Shown: piece after piece, positions 8,197 to 17,503 of the stretch
How the letters are laid out: every line of letters starts with the position of its first letter
How positions within the stretch are numbered: the stretch's first letter is position 1
DNA from: Dyella sp. SG609
GTDB taxonomy: Bacteria; Pseudomonadota; Gammaproteobacteria; Xanthomonadales; Rhodanobacteraceae
Direction: 5' to 3'
DNA: 64,000 nucleotides
Assembly (NCBI RefSeq): GCF_012275375.1
Contig: NZ_JAAZQJ010000004.1
Span: 310,001-374,000 of the forward strand
Position numbers and translations under genes: made by a program
Notes under the pieces: generated by a model
The model's input: only the letters and a program-made list of their open reading frames with translations
Database searches by the model: none
What the model was told of the DNA's origin: nothing

Positions 8197-9351
8197 ATGG
8201 ACCGTCGGGACTTTCTCCGTTCCTCGTTGACCGCGGGCTCGCTCGCCGCACTGGCCGCCGCGCCAGCCGCATGGGCCGCCGCTTCGCCTAAGAGTCCGCA
8301 GGATCCGGAGCACATCAACCGCAGCGTCATCCTGATGGGCGACGACCTGCCGCATTACGGGCGCGACGTGCTGGCCCGCATGGATGCCATCCTGCAGACC
8401 CGCGACAAGGCCGGCGATGCCTATCTGAAACGCGGCGCGGTCGAAGAACTGGAGCAGCGCTTCGCCCAGCTGCTGGGCAAGGAAGACGCCGCCTTCATGC
8501 CCACCGGCACCCTGGCCAACCAGGTCGCCATCCGCCTGCTGTGCGGCGACAAGAAGCGCGCCCTGGTGCAGCAGGAAAGCCACGTCTACTGCGACGAAAG
8601 CGATGCGGTGACCACGCTGAGCGCGATCAACCTGGTGCCGCTGGCGCCGGACCGCGCGGCGCCGACGCTGGACGAAGTGAACGCGGCCATCGCCGTGTCG
8701 GAGAAGGCCGCCTATCCCTTGCCGATCGGCGCGATCTCGCTGGAAAGCCCGGTGCGCCGCGCCGACGGCGCGATGGTGCCGTTCGAGGTGGTGCAGGCGA
8801 TCGCCGAGCGGGCCCGCGCCAAGGGCATCGGCATGCATCTGGATGGCGCGCGCCTGCTGTTGAACAGCGGCGCCGAAGGCTTCGGCGCGGCGAAGTACGC
8901 GGCGCCGTTCGATACGGTCTACGTGTCGCTCTACAAATACCTGGGCGCGCCGTTCGGCGCCATCCTCGCCGGAACCAAGGCCAACGTGGCCAAGGCGCGC
9001 GATACGCGGCACATCTTCGGCGGCACCATCTACCACGGCTGGCAGCCCGCGCTGCTGGCGCTGGATGCGCTCCATGGCTTCGAGGAGCGCTTCGCCAGGG
9101 TGCGCGCCGCCGGCGACCGCCTGCTCGACGGCCTGGCGAAGCTGGACGGCTACACCGTGCGCCGCGTGGAGCACGGCACCAATATCCATTTCGTCGAGAT
9201 CGCCGAGCCGCGGCGGCAAGGCCTGCGGGAACGCCTGGCCAAGGCCGACATCATGATCGGCGAGCCGCGCGACGGCCGCCTGATGCTAATGTTCAACGAA
9301 TCCCTGTTGCGCAAACCCGTCGATGCCATCGTCAAAGCCTTCGCCTCTTGA
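8197..9351 (+). CDS. Threonine aldolase-like PLP enzyme with Tat signal
   Basis: A 384-residue member of the beta-eliminating lyase/threonine aldolase fold-type I PLP family. Visible features are the cofactor Asp in MHLDGARL, the Schiff-base Lys in SLYKYLGAPFG (Lys about 247) and the substrate motif FMPTGTLANQVA. The N-terminus is MDRRDFLRSS followed by a hydrophobic stretch ending AAWAA, a classical twin-arginine signal, which is unusual because most threonine aldolases are cytosolic. ATG 8197 is used because the Tat motif starts there and a GGGGG lies upstream; a longer frame runs back into the REP-like repeat. The reaction (threonine or beta-hydroxy amino acid cleavage) is inferred. Its last 29 bases overlap the acyltransferase start. 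Confidence 0.8.
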   Translation: MDRRDFLRSSLTAGSLAALAAAPAAWAAASPKSPQDPEHINRSVILMGDDLPHYGRDVLARMDAILQTRDKAGDAYLKRGAVEELEQRFAQLLGKEDAAFMPTGTLANQVAIRLLCGDKKRALVQQESHVYCDESDAVTTLSAINLVPLAPDRAAPTLDEVNAAIAVSEKAAYPLPIGAISLESPVRRADGAMVPFEVVQAIAERARAKGIGMHLDGARLLLNSGAEGFGAAKYAAPFDTVYVSLYKYLGAPFGAILAGTKANVAKARDTRHIFGGTIYHGWQPALLALDALHGFEERFARVRAAGDRLLDGLAKLDGYTVRRVEHGTNIHFVEIAEPRRQGLRERLAKADIMIGEPRDGRLMLMFNESLLRKPVDAIVKAFAS

Positions 9352-10483
9352 ACGCAATCCCGGCATCGACCTGCTGCGCGGCATCGCCATCCTGCTGGTG
9401 GTGCTGCATCACCTCGGCCTGCGCATACCGCTGAAGAAGACCGCGCTGGCCGAGGTGCTGCCGACGCGGCTGCTGAGCGCGCTGAATTTCAACGGCTACG
9501 AAGCGGTATTCGTGTTCTTCGTGATCTCCGGTTTCCTGATCGCGGGCAATGCGATCCGCCGCTGGGGCGCGCTGGAGCGCATCGATCTGCGCGACTTCTA
9601 TGCGCGGCGTTTCGCGCGCATCGTGCCCTGCCTGCTGGCCCTGGTCGGCGTGCTGAGCGTGCTGCATCTGGTCGGCGCGCAGGACTACGCGATCAACCGC
9701 GAAGGCCAGTCGCTGCCGCGCGCGGTGCTGGCCGCGCTGGGCCTGCATCTGAACTGGTACGAAGGCCAGACCGGCTATCTGCCGGGCAACTGGGACGTGC
9801 TGTGGTCGCTGTCGATCGAGGAAGTGTTCTACCTCGGCTTCCCGCTGGCCTGCCTGCTGCTGCGCCGCGATGCGCTGATGGCGCTGCTGCTGTGCGCGCT
9901 GGCCATGGCGCTGCCGTGGCTGCTGTCGTCGCTGGACGATGCCAGCGAGATCTGGAAAGAGAAGGCCTATCTGCCCGGCATGTCCGCGATCGGCACCGGC
10001 GTGCTCGGCGCGCTGGCGGTGGCGCATTGGAAGGCGCCGCGCTGGGCCACGCTGGCGCTGGGCATCCTCGGTGCCAGCGGGCTGTTCGCGGTGTTTATCG
10101 CCATGCCGTTCTGGTGGCCGCTGCTGCAGGACGGCGTGATGCTGCTGCTTACCTTCTCCACGCTGTGCGTGCTGGTGGCCTGCCGCCAGCGCGAGTCGGC
10201 GCGGCCGCTGCCGGGCTTCGGCTGGCTGCGCCGCTGGGGGCAGCTGAGCTACGAGATCTACCTCACCCATATGTTCGTGGTGTACGGCGCGGTGCGGCTG
10301 TTCCGCGCCAGTGGCGGCGACATGTCGCGCGGGTGGCTGTGGTATGTGCCCGCGCTGCTGCTGTGCTGGCTGCTCGGCGTGGCGGTGGAGCGCTATCTGT
10401 CGACGCCGTGCGAGCGGTGGTTGCGTGCGCGGCTGCAGCGTCCCCGCCCGGCTATCGGTGCGGCCGTGGCCGCGGCGGACTGA
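9323..10483 (+). CDS. Acyltransferase family 3 membrane protein
   Basis: A 386-residue integral membrane protein with about ten membrane segments. The acyltransferase-3 signatures are present: GIDLLRGIAILLVVLHH near residue 15-30, FFVISGFLI, and WSLSIEEVFYLGFPL about residue 165. Such enzymes transfer acyl groups (often acetyl) from the cytosol to surface glycans, O-antigen or peptidoglycan; the target here is unknown. The start overlaps the threonine-aldolase-like gene by 29 bp, so the two are probably co-expressed. It converges head-on with the next gene, one base separating the stop codons. Confidence 0.85.
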   Translation: MPSSKPSPLERNPGIDLLRGIAILLVVLHHLGLRIPLKKTALAEVLPTRLLSALNFNGYEAVFVFFVISGFLIAGNAIRRWGALERIDLRDFYARRFARIVPCLLALVGVLSVLHLVGAQDYAINREGQSLPRAVLAALGLHLNWYEGQTGYLPGNWDVLWSLSIEEVFYLGFPLACLLLRRDALMALLLCALAMALPWLLSSLDDASEIWKEKAYLPGMSAIGTGVLGALAVAHWKAPRWATLALGILGASGLFAVFIAMPFWWPLLQDGVMLLLTFSTLCVLVACRQRESARPLPGFGWLRRWGQLSYEIYLTHMFVVYGAVRLFRASGGDMSRGWLWYVPALLLCWLLGVAVERYLSTPCERWLRARLQRPRPAIGAAVAAAD

Positions 10484-10484
10484 C

Positions 10485-11432
10485 TTACAGCTCCATCAGG
10501 TCGCGGCCCACCACCAGCCGGCCCTTGAAGTGCGGGGCCACGGCGTCGCGCCAGACCTCATCGGTGAGCGACGCATCGCCACCCGGCACGAAGTGATTCA
10601 GCACCAGCGTCTTGACGCCGGCTTCGGTGGCGACGCGTCCCACCTGCTCGGTGGTCGTATGGCTGGCCAGCAGGTGTTCGCGCAGGCGGGCGGCGTTCGG
10701 TTCGGAGGCGATCAGCTTTTCCAGCGCCGGTTGATACATCACCTCGTGCACCAGTACGTCGGCGTTGCGTGCGAGTTCGATCAGCGCGGGCGTGGGGCGC
10801 GTATCGCCGGAGAACACGATCGAGCGATCCGGGCAGTCGAAGCGATAGGCGAACGCCGGCACCACCGGCGGATGCGCCACCAGCGCGGCGGTGACCTTGA
10901 CGCGCTCGTCCTGCAGCACCACGCCGCCCTTATTCAGTTCATGCGGCACGATCAGCGGCGCCAGCGGCGGGCGGCCCTCGTCCTTGATGCGGATCTGGAT
11001 GTCGACGTCGTTCATGCGCAGGAAGTCGCGCGTCATCGCCGCCAGCGGCGGCGGTCCCCAGGTGTCCACGCGCGTATGCAGGCGCGCGGCCCAGGCCAGC
11101 CACAGCAGGTTGCCGTAGTCGGCGTTGTGGTCGGAATGCTGGTGGGTGAGGAAGACGTGGCGGATCGCGCCGAGGTCGAGCTTGGCCTGCACCATCTGCC
11201 GCGCCACGCCGTTGCCGCAGTCGACCACGTAGATGACGCCGTCCACCACCACGGCGCTGGCGGGCGCGGCGCGGTCGGGCTTCGGCGTGGGGCCGCCGGC
11301 GGTGCCGAGCAGGATCAGGCGGGAGCGCGTGGCGGCGCGAGCGGCGAAGGGCAGGGCGCCGACGGCGGTGGCGGCGAGGCCGAAGCCGGCGGCGCGCAGC
11401 CACTGGCGCCGGTTCGGATCGAAAGCGCGCAT
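10485..11432 (-). CDS. Metallo-beta-lactamase-fold hydrolase with Tat signal
   Basis: A 315-residue MBL-fold protein. The N-terminus has RRQWLRAA followed by a hydrophobic stretch ending AARA, consistent with a Tat signal (residues 1-33), so it is probably periplasmic. The zinc motif THQHSDH (His97, His99, Asp101, His102) is complete, with VFSGDTRPT and LNHFVP supplying further ligands. It resembles the RNase Z/arylsulfatase-like branch (GTAGGPTPKPDRAAPASAVVV); MBL proteins of this branch with signal peptides are often annotated as hydrolases of unknown substrate. It lies 62 bp downstream of pyrF in the same direction. Confidence 0.82.
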   Translation of the reverse strand: MRAFDPNRRQWLRAAGFGLAATAVGALPFAARAATRSRLILLGTAGGPTPKPDRAAPASAVVVDGVIYVVDCGNGVARQMVQAKLDLGAIRHVFLTHQHSDHNADYGNLLWLAWAARLHTRVDTWGPPPLAAMTRDFLRMNDVDIQIRIKDEGRPPLAPLIVPHELNKGGVVLQDERVKVTAALVAHPPVVPAFAYRFDCPDRSIVFSGDTRPTPALIELARNADVLVHEVMYQPALEKLIASEPNAARLREHLLASHTTTEQVGRVATEAGVKTLVLNHFVPGGDASLTDEVWRDAVAPHFKGRLVVGRDLMEL

Positions 11433-11494
11433 GCGTTTTTCCCTGCGGAAAGAAAGACCCGACTATGCCGCGCGGCCCGCGGCGGGAAAAGCGC

Positions 11495-12307
11495 TCAGCG
11501 GTAGCGGTTGATGCCGTCGCGCAGTTCCTGCGCGGCCTTGCGCGCGGCGTCGGCGAAATCCTCGCCCTGGCCGGCGTACAGGATGGCGCGCGAGGAGCTG
11601 ATCATCAGGCCCGTGCCGTCGGCGCTGCGGCCATGCTTGACCACCGCTTCCACGTCGCCGCCCTGCGCACCGATGCCCGGCACCAGCAGCGGCACGTCGC
11701 CCACCAGCGCGCGCACTTCGGCCAGCTGCTCCGGCCAGGTGGCGCCGGTGACCAGGGCGCAGTTGCCGTGCGTATTCCACTCGCGCGCGACCATTTCGGC
11801 GACGCGCTGGTACAGCGGGCGGCCGCCGACGTCGAGATCCTGCAGGTCCGACGCGCCGGGATTGGAGGTGTGGCAGAGCAGGATCACGCCCTTGTCGGCG
11901 CGGTCCAGGAACGGCTGCGCCGAATCGCGGCCCATGTACGGGTTGATCGTCACCGCATCGGCGCCGTAGCGCTCGAACGCCTCAGTGACGTAATGCTGCG
12001 CGGTGCTGCCGATGTCGCCGCGCTTGGCGTCGAGGATCACCGGCACGCCGGGGTGTCTGGCGTGGATGTGCGCGATCAGGCGTTCCAGCGCGTCTTCCGC
12101 ACGGAGAGCGGCGAAGTGCGCGATCTGCGGCTTGAAGCTGCAGGCCAGGTCGGCGGTGGCGTCGACGATGGCGGCGCAGAACTTGAAGACGGCGTCGGCG
12201 TCGCCGCGCAGATGGGCGGGGAATTTTGCCGGCTCGGGGTCGAGGCCGACGCAGACCAGGGAGCGGTGGCGATGCCATGCGGCTTGCAGGGATTGCATGA
12301 AGTGCAT
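11495..12307 (-). CDS. pyrF: Orotidine 5'-phosphate decarboxylase (type 2)
   Basis: A 270-residue enzyme that decarboxylates OMP to UMP, the last step of pyrimidine synthesis. The catalytic motif DAKRGDIG (Lys about 95) identifies the type-2 (mycobacterial/Myxococcus-like) class, which is longer than E. coli Pyr[12 protein letters not shown] and [12 protein letters not shown] are also characteristic. ATG 12307 follows AGGGAG at seven bases and is preferred to the in-frame ATG at 12328. A modular repeat separates it from ettA upstream, so pyrF probably has its own promoter inside or beyond that repeat. Confidence 0.92.
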   Translation of the reverse strand: MHFMQSLQAAWHRHRSLVCVGLDPEPAKFPAHLRGDADAVFKFCAAIVDATADLACSFKPQIAHFAALRAEDALERLIAHIHARHPGVPVILDAKRGDIGSTAQHYVTEAFERYGADAVTINPYMGRDSAQPFLDRADKGVILLCHTSNPGASDLQDLDVGGRPLYQRVAEMVAREWNTHGNCALVTGATWPEQLAEVRALVGDVPLLVPGIGAQGGDVEAVVKHGRSADGTGLMISSSRAILYAGQGEDFADAARKAAQELRDGINRYR

Positions 12308-12322
12308 GTCTTTACTCCCTTG

Positions 12323-12530
12323 CCTCATCCTCTCACCCCTCTCCCCTCCGGGGAGAGGGCAGGGTGAGGGGCGGGTCTTGCGGTAACGGGTGTTTGGAGC
12401 GTGGTTCTTTTTGAGGGTATGGGCTTGTTGGGAAGGATAAGCAGGGTGCGGCTTGCTTGCTGCTTCTGCTTCTACGCTCCGCCCGGCCCCTCACCCCAAC
12501 CCTCTCCCCGGAGGGGAGAGGGAGTCGGAG
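12323..12530. repeat. Modular hairpin repeat, locus 1
   Basis: Two hairpins with the family core (CTCTCCCC-tip-GGGGAGAG) lie at 12339-12358 and 12500-12522, joined to CTCACCCC/GGTGAGGGG tails that can pair across about 110 bases. It fills the gap between pyrF and ettA and ends four bases from the ettA stop. Confidence 0.85.
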
Positions 12531-12533
12531 CGC

Positions 12534-14195
12534 TTACGCCAGCTTCTTGTACTTCACACGATGCGGCTTGGCCGCCTCGTCGCCCAGGCGGCGCTTCTTG
12601 TCCGCCTCGTACTCGTTGTAGTTGCCGGGGAAGAACTCCACGTGCGAGTCGCCCTCGAACGCCAGGATGTGCGTGGCGATGCGGTCCAGGAACCAGCGGT
12701 CATGCGAGATCACCATCGCGCAGCCGGGGAATTCCAGCAGCGCGTCTTCCAGCGCGCGCAGGGTTTCCACGTCCAGGTCGTTGGACGGCTCGTCGAGCAG
12801 CAGCACGTTGCCGCCCTGCAGCAGGGTCTTGGCCAGGTGCAGGCGGCCGCGTTCGCCGCCCGACAGGTTGCCGACGATCTTCTGCTGGTCGGTGCCCTTG
12901 AAGTTGAAGCGGCCGATATAGGCGCGCGACTGGATCTCGAAGTTGCCGATGCTGAGGATGTCCAGGCCGCCGGACACTTCCTGCCATACGTTGTTCTTGG
13001 CATCGAGCATGCCGCGCGACTGGTCGACGTAGGCCAGCTTGACGGTGTGGCCGAGCTTCACTTCGCCGGAGTCGGGCTGCTCCTTGCCGGTGATCAGCTT
13101 CATCAGCGTGGACTTGCCGGCGCCGTTCGGGCCGATCACGCCGACGATGGCGCCCGGCGGCACCTTGAACGACAGGTCGTCGATCAGCAGGCGGTCGCCG
13201 AAGGCCTTGGAGACGTTCTTGAACTCGATCACTTCCTGGCCCAGGCGCTCGCCCGGCGGGATGAAGATCTCGTTGGTTTCGTTGCGGTGCTGGTACTCGA
13301 CCGAGTTCAGCTCCTCGAAGCGGTTGAGGCGCGCCTTGCCCTTGGACTGGCGGCCCTTGGCGGCCGAGCGCACCCACTCCAGCTCCTTCTCGATCGCCTT
13401 CTGGCGCGACTTCTCCTGGCTGGCTTCCTGCTTCAGGCGGGCGTCCTTCTGCTCCAGCCACTCGGTGTAGTTGCCCTTCCACGGAATGCCGCGGCCGCGG
13501 TCCAGCTCGAGAATCCACTCGGCGGCGTTGTCCAGGAAGTAGCGGTCATGGGTGACCGCCACCACGGTGCCGGGGTAGTTCTGCAGGAACTGCTCCAGCC
13601 AGTCCACCGACTCGGCGTCCAGGTGGTTGGTAGGCTCGTCCAGCAGCAGCATGTCGGGCTTGGACAGCAGCAGGCGGCACAGCGCCACGCGGCGCTTCTC
13701 GCCGCCCGACAGCGGGCCGATCTTGGCGTCCCACGGCGGCAGGCGCAGCGCGTCGGCGGCCACTTCGAGCTGGCGCTCCAGCGCATGGGCGTCGTTCACC
13801 GCCAGGATGTTCTCCAGCTCCTGCTGCTCGGCGGCGAGCTTGTCGAAGTCGGCGCCTTCCTCGGCATAGGCCGCGTAGACCTCTTCCAGGCGCTTCTGCG
13901 CGTCCATGATCACCGACACGCCCTCTTCCACCGCCTCGCGCACGGTCTTCTCGGCGTCCAGCTGCGGCTCCTGCGCCAGGTAGCCGACCTTGATGCCCGG
14001 CTGCGGGCGGGCCTCGCCCTGAAAATCGGTGTCGACGCCGGCCATGATGCGCAGCACCGTGGACTTGCCCGCGCCGTTGAGGCCCAGCAGGCCGATCTTG
14101 GCGCCGGGGAAGAACGAGAGGGAGATGTCCTTGATGATCTGGCGCTTCGGGGGAACGATCTTGCTGACCCCGTTCATGGTGTAGATGTACTGCAT
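12534..14195 (-). CDS. ettA: Energy-dependent translational throttle protein EttA (ABC-F)
   Basis: A 553-residue soluble ABC-F ATPase with two nucleotide-binding domains and no membrane segment. Walker A motifs GLNGAGKST and GPNGAGKST, signatures LSGGEKRRVALCRLL and LSGGERGRLHLAKTL, and Walker B LLLDEPTNHLD and LLLDEPSNDLD are all intact. The linker between the domains and the opening MQYIYTMNGVSKIVPPKRQIIKDISLSFFPGAKIGLLG match EttA of E. coli closely, including length (about 555). EttA binds the ribosomal E site and couples translation to the ATP/ADP ratio. It appears to be transcribed alone. Confidence 0.95.
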   Translation of the reverse strand: MQYIYTMNGVSKIVPPKRQIIKDISLSFFPGAKIGLLGLNGAGKSTVLRIMAGVDTDFQGEARPQPGIKVGYLAQEPQLDAEKTVREAVEEGVSVIMDAQKRLEEVYAAYAEEGADFDKLAAEQQELENILAVNDAHALERQLEVAADALRLPPWDAKIGPLSGGEKRRVALCRLLLSKPDMLLLDEPTNHLDAESVDWLEQFLQNYPGTVVAVTHDRYFLDNAAEWILELDRGRGIPWKGNYTEWLEQKDARLKQEASQEKSRQKAIEKELEWVRSAAKGRQSKGKARLNRFEELNSVEYQHRNETNEIFIPPGERLGQEVIEFKNVSKAFGDRLLIDDLSFKVPPGAIVGVIGPNGAGKSTLMKLITGKEQPDSGEVKLGHTVKLAYVDQSRGMLDAKNNVWQEVSGGLDILSIGNFEIQSRAYIGRFNFKGTDQQKIVGNLSGGERGRLHLAKTLLQGGNVLLLDEPSNDLDVETLRALEDALLEFPGCAMVISHDRWFLDRIATHILAFEGDSHVEFFPGNYNEYEADKKRRLGDEAAKPHRVKYKKLA

Positions 14196-14397
14196 GGAGC
14201 CTCCGGAGGCGTGCGCCGCCGGCCCGCGAGGCGGACGGAGGCGCTAGGGCGTTGGGTGAAACCCGGGATTATAGCCGGTCGGCGCGTCGTCCCGGTGACG
14301 GCCCGCGCCGCGCCCGGCCCGCGCCATGCCTTGGCGCACCAGGGCCATGCCCGGCCCGCAGGCTGACGCGCCATCACCCGCTATGGAGCGCGCCTGC

Positions 14398-15270
14398 ATG
14401 GATTCCCTGGTATCGGCCGCACCCCGCGGCCTGTGGCGGCTGGACGCCTGGGCGCAGGGCTGGGCCGCGACGCGCGGCGCCTGGGCGCTGGCGCTGCACG
14501 AATTGGTCTGCTTCGGCCTCAAGCAGGCCTGGGCCTGCCTGTTCGGTGCTTGCATGCTGGCCTTGCTGCTGCTGACCTGGGCGTGCTACCCGGCCGGCGC
14601 CTGGCTGGCCCGCTACGACTTCCTGGTGCTGGCCGCGTTCGCCCTGCAGTGCCTGCTGCTGGCGCTGCGGCTGGAGACGCGCGAGGAAGCGGCCGTCATC
14701 CTGCTGTTCCACCTCACCGGCACCGCCATGGAAGTGTTCAAGACCGCCATGGGCTCGTGGGAATACCCGGAGCCCTCGCTGCTGCGCATCGGCGGCGTGC
14801 CGCTGTTCACCGGCTTCATGTACGCGGCGGTCGGCAGCTATATCGCGCGGGCCTGGCGGCTGTTCGAGTTCCGCTTCGTGCGGCATCCGCCGTTCGCGGC
14901 GACGGCGTGGCTGGCGCTGGCGATCTACGTCAATTTCTTTACCCACCACTTCGTGGCGGATCTGCGCTGGCTGCTGTTCGGCGCGGTGGCGGTGCTGTTC
15001 GGGCGCACCTGGGTGCATTTCCGCGTGCGCCATGAGCACCGCCGCATGCCGCTGCTGCTGGGCTTCGTGCTGGTGGCCGCGTTCATCTGGCTGGCCGAGA
15101 ACGTGGGCACCTTCGCCGCGGCCTGGCGCTATCCGGCCCAGCGGGACGGCTGGAGCGTGGTCCCGCTGAGCAAGCTCGGCTCCTGGCTGCTGCTGATGAT
15201 CATCAGCTACGTGATGGTGTCGGCGGTGGCCCGCCGTAAAGCCCCTCTCCCCCTGGCGACCCGTAGGTAG
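14398..15270 (+). CDS. DUF817 family membrane protein
   Basis: A 290-residue integral membrane protein with about eight hydrophobic segments. Strong family features are HELVCFGLKQAWACLFG, LLFHLTGTAMEVFKTAMGSWEYPEPSLLRIGGVPLFTGFMYAAVGSYIARAWR (read in pieces) and NFFTHHF. The function of DUF817 is not known; conserved His and Glu residues in the membrane hint at an enzyme or metal site (inference). ATG 14398 follows GGAG at nine bases; 14383 is a possible alternative. The last residues (KAPLPLATRR) and the stop are encoded by the modular repeat that begins at 15242, so the natural C-terminus has been replaced or extended by repeat DNA. Confidence 0.82.
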   Translation: MDSLVSAAPRGLWRLDAWAQGWAATRGAWALALHELVCFGLKQAWACLFGACMLALLLLTWACYPAGAWLARYDFLVLAAFALQCLLLALRLETREEAAVILLFHLTGTAMEVFKTAMGSWEYPEPSLLRIGGVPLFTGFMYAAVGSYIARAWRLFEFRFVRHPPFAATAWLALAIYVNFFTHHFVADLRWLLFGAVAVLFGRTWVHFRVRHEHRRMPLLLGFVLVAAFIWLAENVGTFAAAWRYPAQRDGWSVVPLSKLGSWLLLMIISYVMVSAVARRKAPLPLATRR

Positions 15271-15409
15271 TCCCCGTGGGAGAGAGGGGTTGGGGTGAGG
15301 GTGCGGGCGGAGCGCAAGAGTGAGGTGCTCCGCTCCGCCCGTACCCTCATCCGGCTGCCGCCACCTTCTCTCCCACGGGGACTACCTTCGGGTCGCCGGA
15401 GGGAGAAGG
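15242..15409. repeat. Modular hairpin repeat, locus 2 (long-arm form)
   Basis: An outer hairpin CCCCTCTC...GAGAGGGG (15242-15289) and a second hairpin CCTTCTC...GAGAAGG (15364-15409) flank a middle stem (GCGGGCGGAGCG with CGCTCCGCCCG). Both outer hairpins carry an extended tip containing CGACCCGTAGGTAGTCCC or its complement, seen also at 63305-63447. The first hairpin overlaps the 3' end of the DUF817 gene. Confidence 0.9.
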
Positions 15410-15528
15410 ATTCCCCCGGAGGTTGGCGCCGGTATGCGGTTTCCGAGCTTTCCTACGGTGGCCCCCCAACCCCCCCGGGCGCTACAATTTCGAGCTTCCA
15501 CTCCCCGCCGCCACCCGCAGAGGTCAGG

Positions 15529-16782
15529 ATGTTTGCCAAGAACGAGACGATCGCCGGCTTCGACGATGAGCTGGCCCAGGCCATGGCCGACGAGGCGCGC
15601 CGGCAGGAGGACCACGTCGAGCTGATCGCCTCCGAGAACTACGCCAGCCCGCGCGTGCTGGAGGCCCAGGGCAGCGTGCTGACCAACAAGTACGCCGAAG
15701 GCTACCCGGGCAAGCGCTACTACGGCGGCTGCGAATACGTGGACGTGGCCGAGCGCCTCGCCATCGAGCGCCTGAAGGAGCTGTTCGGCGCCACCTACGC
15801 CAACGTGCAGCCGCATTCCGGCTCGCAGGCCAACCAGGCGGTGTACTTCGCCCTGCTCAACCCGGGCGACACCATCCTCGGCATGAGCCTGGCCCATGGC
15901 GGCCACCTTACGCACGGCGCCAAGGTCAATCTGTCCGGCAAGATCCTCAACGCCGTGCAGTACGGCGTGAACGAGCACGGCCTGGTCGACTACGACGAAG
16001 TCGAGCGCCTGGCCCTGGAGCACAAGCCCAAGATGATCGTGGCTGGCTTCAGCGCCTACTCGCAGGTGATGGACTGGGCGCGCTTCCGCGCCATCGCCGA
16101 CAAGGTCGGCGCCTACCTGTTCGTGGACATGGCCCACGTCGCCGGCCTGATCGCCGCGGGCGTGTATCCCAGCCCGCTGCCGCACGCGCACGTGGTCACC
16201 TCCACCACCCACAAGACCCTGCGCGGCCCGCGCGGCGGCATCATCGTGGCGAAGGACGCGGGTGAGGAAGTCGAAAAGAAGCTGCAGTCGATCGTATTCC
16301 CCGGCATCCAGGGCGGCCCGCTGATGCACGTGATCGCCGCCAAGGCGGTGGCCTTCAAGGAGGCGCTGGACCCGTCGTTCAAGAGCTACCAGCAGCAGGT
16401 GGTGAAGAACGCCAAGGCCATGGCGCGCACCTTTATCGAGCGCGGCTACAAGATCGTGTCCGGCGGCACCGAGAACCACCTGATGCTGGTCGACCTGATC
16501 GGCCGCGACGTCACCGGCAAGGACGCGGAAGAAGCGCTGGGCAAGGCGCACATCACGGTGAACAAGAACGCCGTGCCGAACGACCCGCGCAAGCCGTTTG
16601 TCACTTCGGGCCTGCGCATCGGCACGCCGGCGGTCACCACGCGCGGCTACCAGGAGGCCGACGTGGCCGCGCTGGCCGGCTGGATCTGCGACGTGCTGGA
16701 CGCGCCGAACGACGAGGCGGTGCTGGCCAAGGTGCGCGAGCAGGTCACGGCGCAATGCCGTAAGTTCCCGGTTTACGGCTGA
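15529..16782 (+). CDS. glyA: Serine hydroxymethyltransferase
   Basis: A 417-residue PLP enzyme interconverting serine and glycine with tetrahydrofolate, the main source of one-carbon units. The length equals that of the E. coli enzyme, and the Schiff-base Lys lies in [16 protein letters not shown] at residue 229, as in E. coli. [13 protein letters not shown] and [12 protein letters not shown] are further hallmarks. ATG 15529 is preceded by AGGTCAGG. The in-frame upstream extension lies in repeat DNA and is not coding. The glyA-nrdR order is common in this bacterial group. Confidence 0.97.
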   Translation: MFAKNETIAGFDDELAQAMADEARRQEDHVELIASENYASPRVLEAQGSVLTNKYAEGYPGKRYYGGCEYVDVAERLAIERLKELFGATYANVQPHSGSQANQAVYFALLNPGDTILGMSLAHGGHLTHGAKVNLSGKILNAVQYGVNEHGLVDYDEVERLALEHKPKMIVAGFSAYSQVMDWARFRAIADKVGAYLFVDMAHVAGLIAAGVYPSPLPHAHVVTSTTHKTLRGPRGGIIVAKDAGEEVEKKLQSIVFPGIQGGPLMHVIAAKAVAFKEALDPSFKSYQQQVVKNAKAMARTFIERGYKIVSGGTENHLMLVDLIGRDVTGKDAEEALGKAHITVNKNAVPNDPRKPFVTSGLRIGTPAVTTRGYQEADVAALAGWICDVLDAPNDEAVLAKVREQVTAQCRKFPVYG

Positions 16783-16855
16783 CATCCTCGCCGCCAGCGG
16801 GCGCTTTGCGACGATCCGGAAAAGGGGCCGATCGTCGTAAAAGTCCCCGCATCCC

Positions 16856-16884
16856 GCGCGCTTCCGGCCTCGCCGGAAGCGCGC
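16856..16884 (+). terminator. 12-bp hairpin between glyA and nrdR
   Basis: GCGCGCTTCCGG and CCGGAAGCGCGC pair perfectly around a five-base CCTCG loop. There is no U tract, so it may be a weak terminator, an mRNA 3'-end stabiliser or a processing site. A second, weaker stem (GACGAT...ATCGTC, about 16810-16837) lies just before it. Confidence 0.45.
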
Positions 16885-16925
16885 CGGGTTGTACGGCGGC
16901 TCAACTGAACGTCTAATGGCGCCCC

Positions 16926-17444
16926 ATGCATTGCCCTTTTTGTCAGCATGAAGACACCCGTGTGATCGATTCGCGTCTGGCCGACGACGGCACCACGGTG
17001 CGCCGGCGACGCGAATGCCCCCAGTGCGGCGAGCGCTTCAACACCTTCGAAACCGCCGAGCTGAAGCTGCCCGCCATCGTCAAGAGCGGCGAGCGCCGCG
17101 AGACCTTCGACGAACGCAAGCTGCGCGTGAGCTTCGAGCGCGCCCTGCAGAAGCGGCCGGTGGCCAGCGACGCGGTGGACGTGGCGGTGCGCACCATCGT
17201 CAACGACCTGCGCAAGAGCGGCGAGCGCGAAGTGCCTTCGCGCCAGGTGGGCGAGCTGGTGATGCGCGAGCTCAAGAAGCTCGACCAGGTGGCCTACGTG
17301 CGCTTCGCCTCGGTCTACCGCAAGTTCGAGGACGTGCAGGCCTTCCGCGAGGAAATCGAAAAGCTCGAGCGCGACCTGCCGGGGCTGGAAAGCCTGCAGC
17401 TCTCGCTGCTGGGCGAGGCGGGCGTGCGCCGCGGCAAGAAATGA
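16926..17444 (+). CDS. nrdR: Transcriptional repressor NrdR
   Basis: A 172-residue repressor of ribonucleotide reductase genes. The N-terminal zinc ribbon has Cys3, Cys6, Cys31 and Cys34, followed by an ATP-cone domain (about residues 49-139) that senses ATP/dATP. The sequence [17 protein letters not shown] is nearly invariant in the family. The C-terminal tail is slightly longer than in E. coli. It lies upstream of ribD in the usual gammaproteobacterial order. Its targets, nrd genes with NrdR boxes, are not in this window. Confidence 0.96.
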   Translation: MHCPFCQHEDTRVIDSRLADDGTTVRRRRECPQCGERFNTFETAELKLPAIVKSGERRETFDERKLRVSFERALQKRPVASDAVDVAVRTIVNDLRKSGEREVPSRQVGELVMRELKKLDQVAYVRFASVYRKFEDVQAFREEIEKLERDLPGLESLQLSLLGEAGVRRGKK

Positions 17445-17503
17445 CGGCGCGGCGCCGGCGCGGCTTCGCATAGACTCTTTCGTCCCACGCACAAGGGGAC
17501 GCC

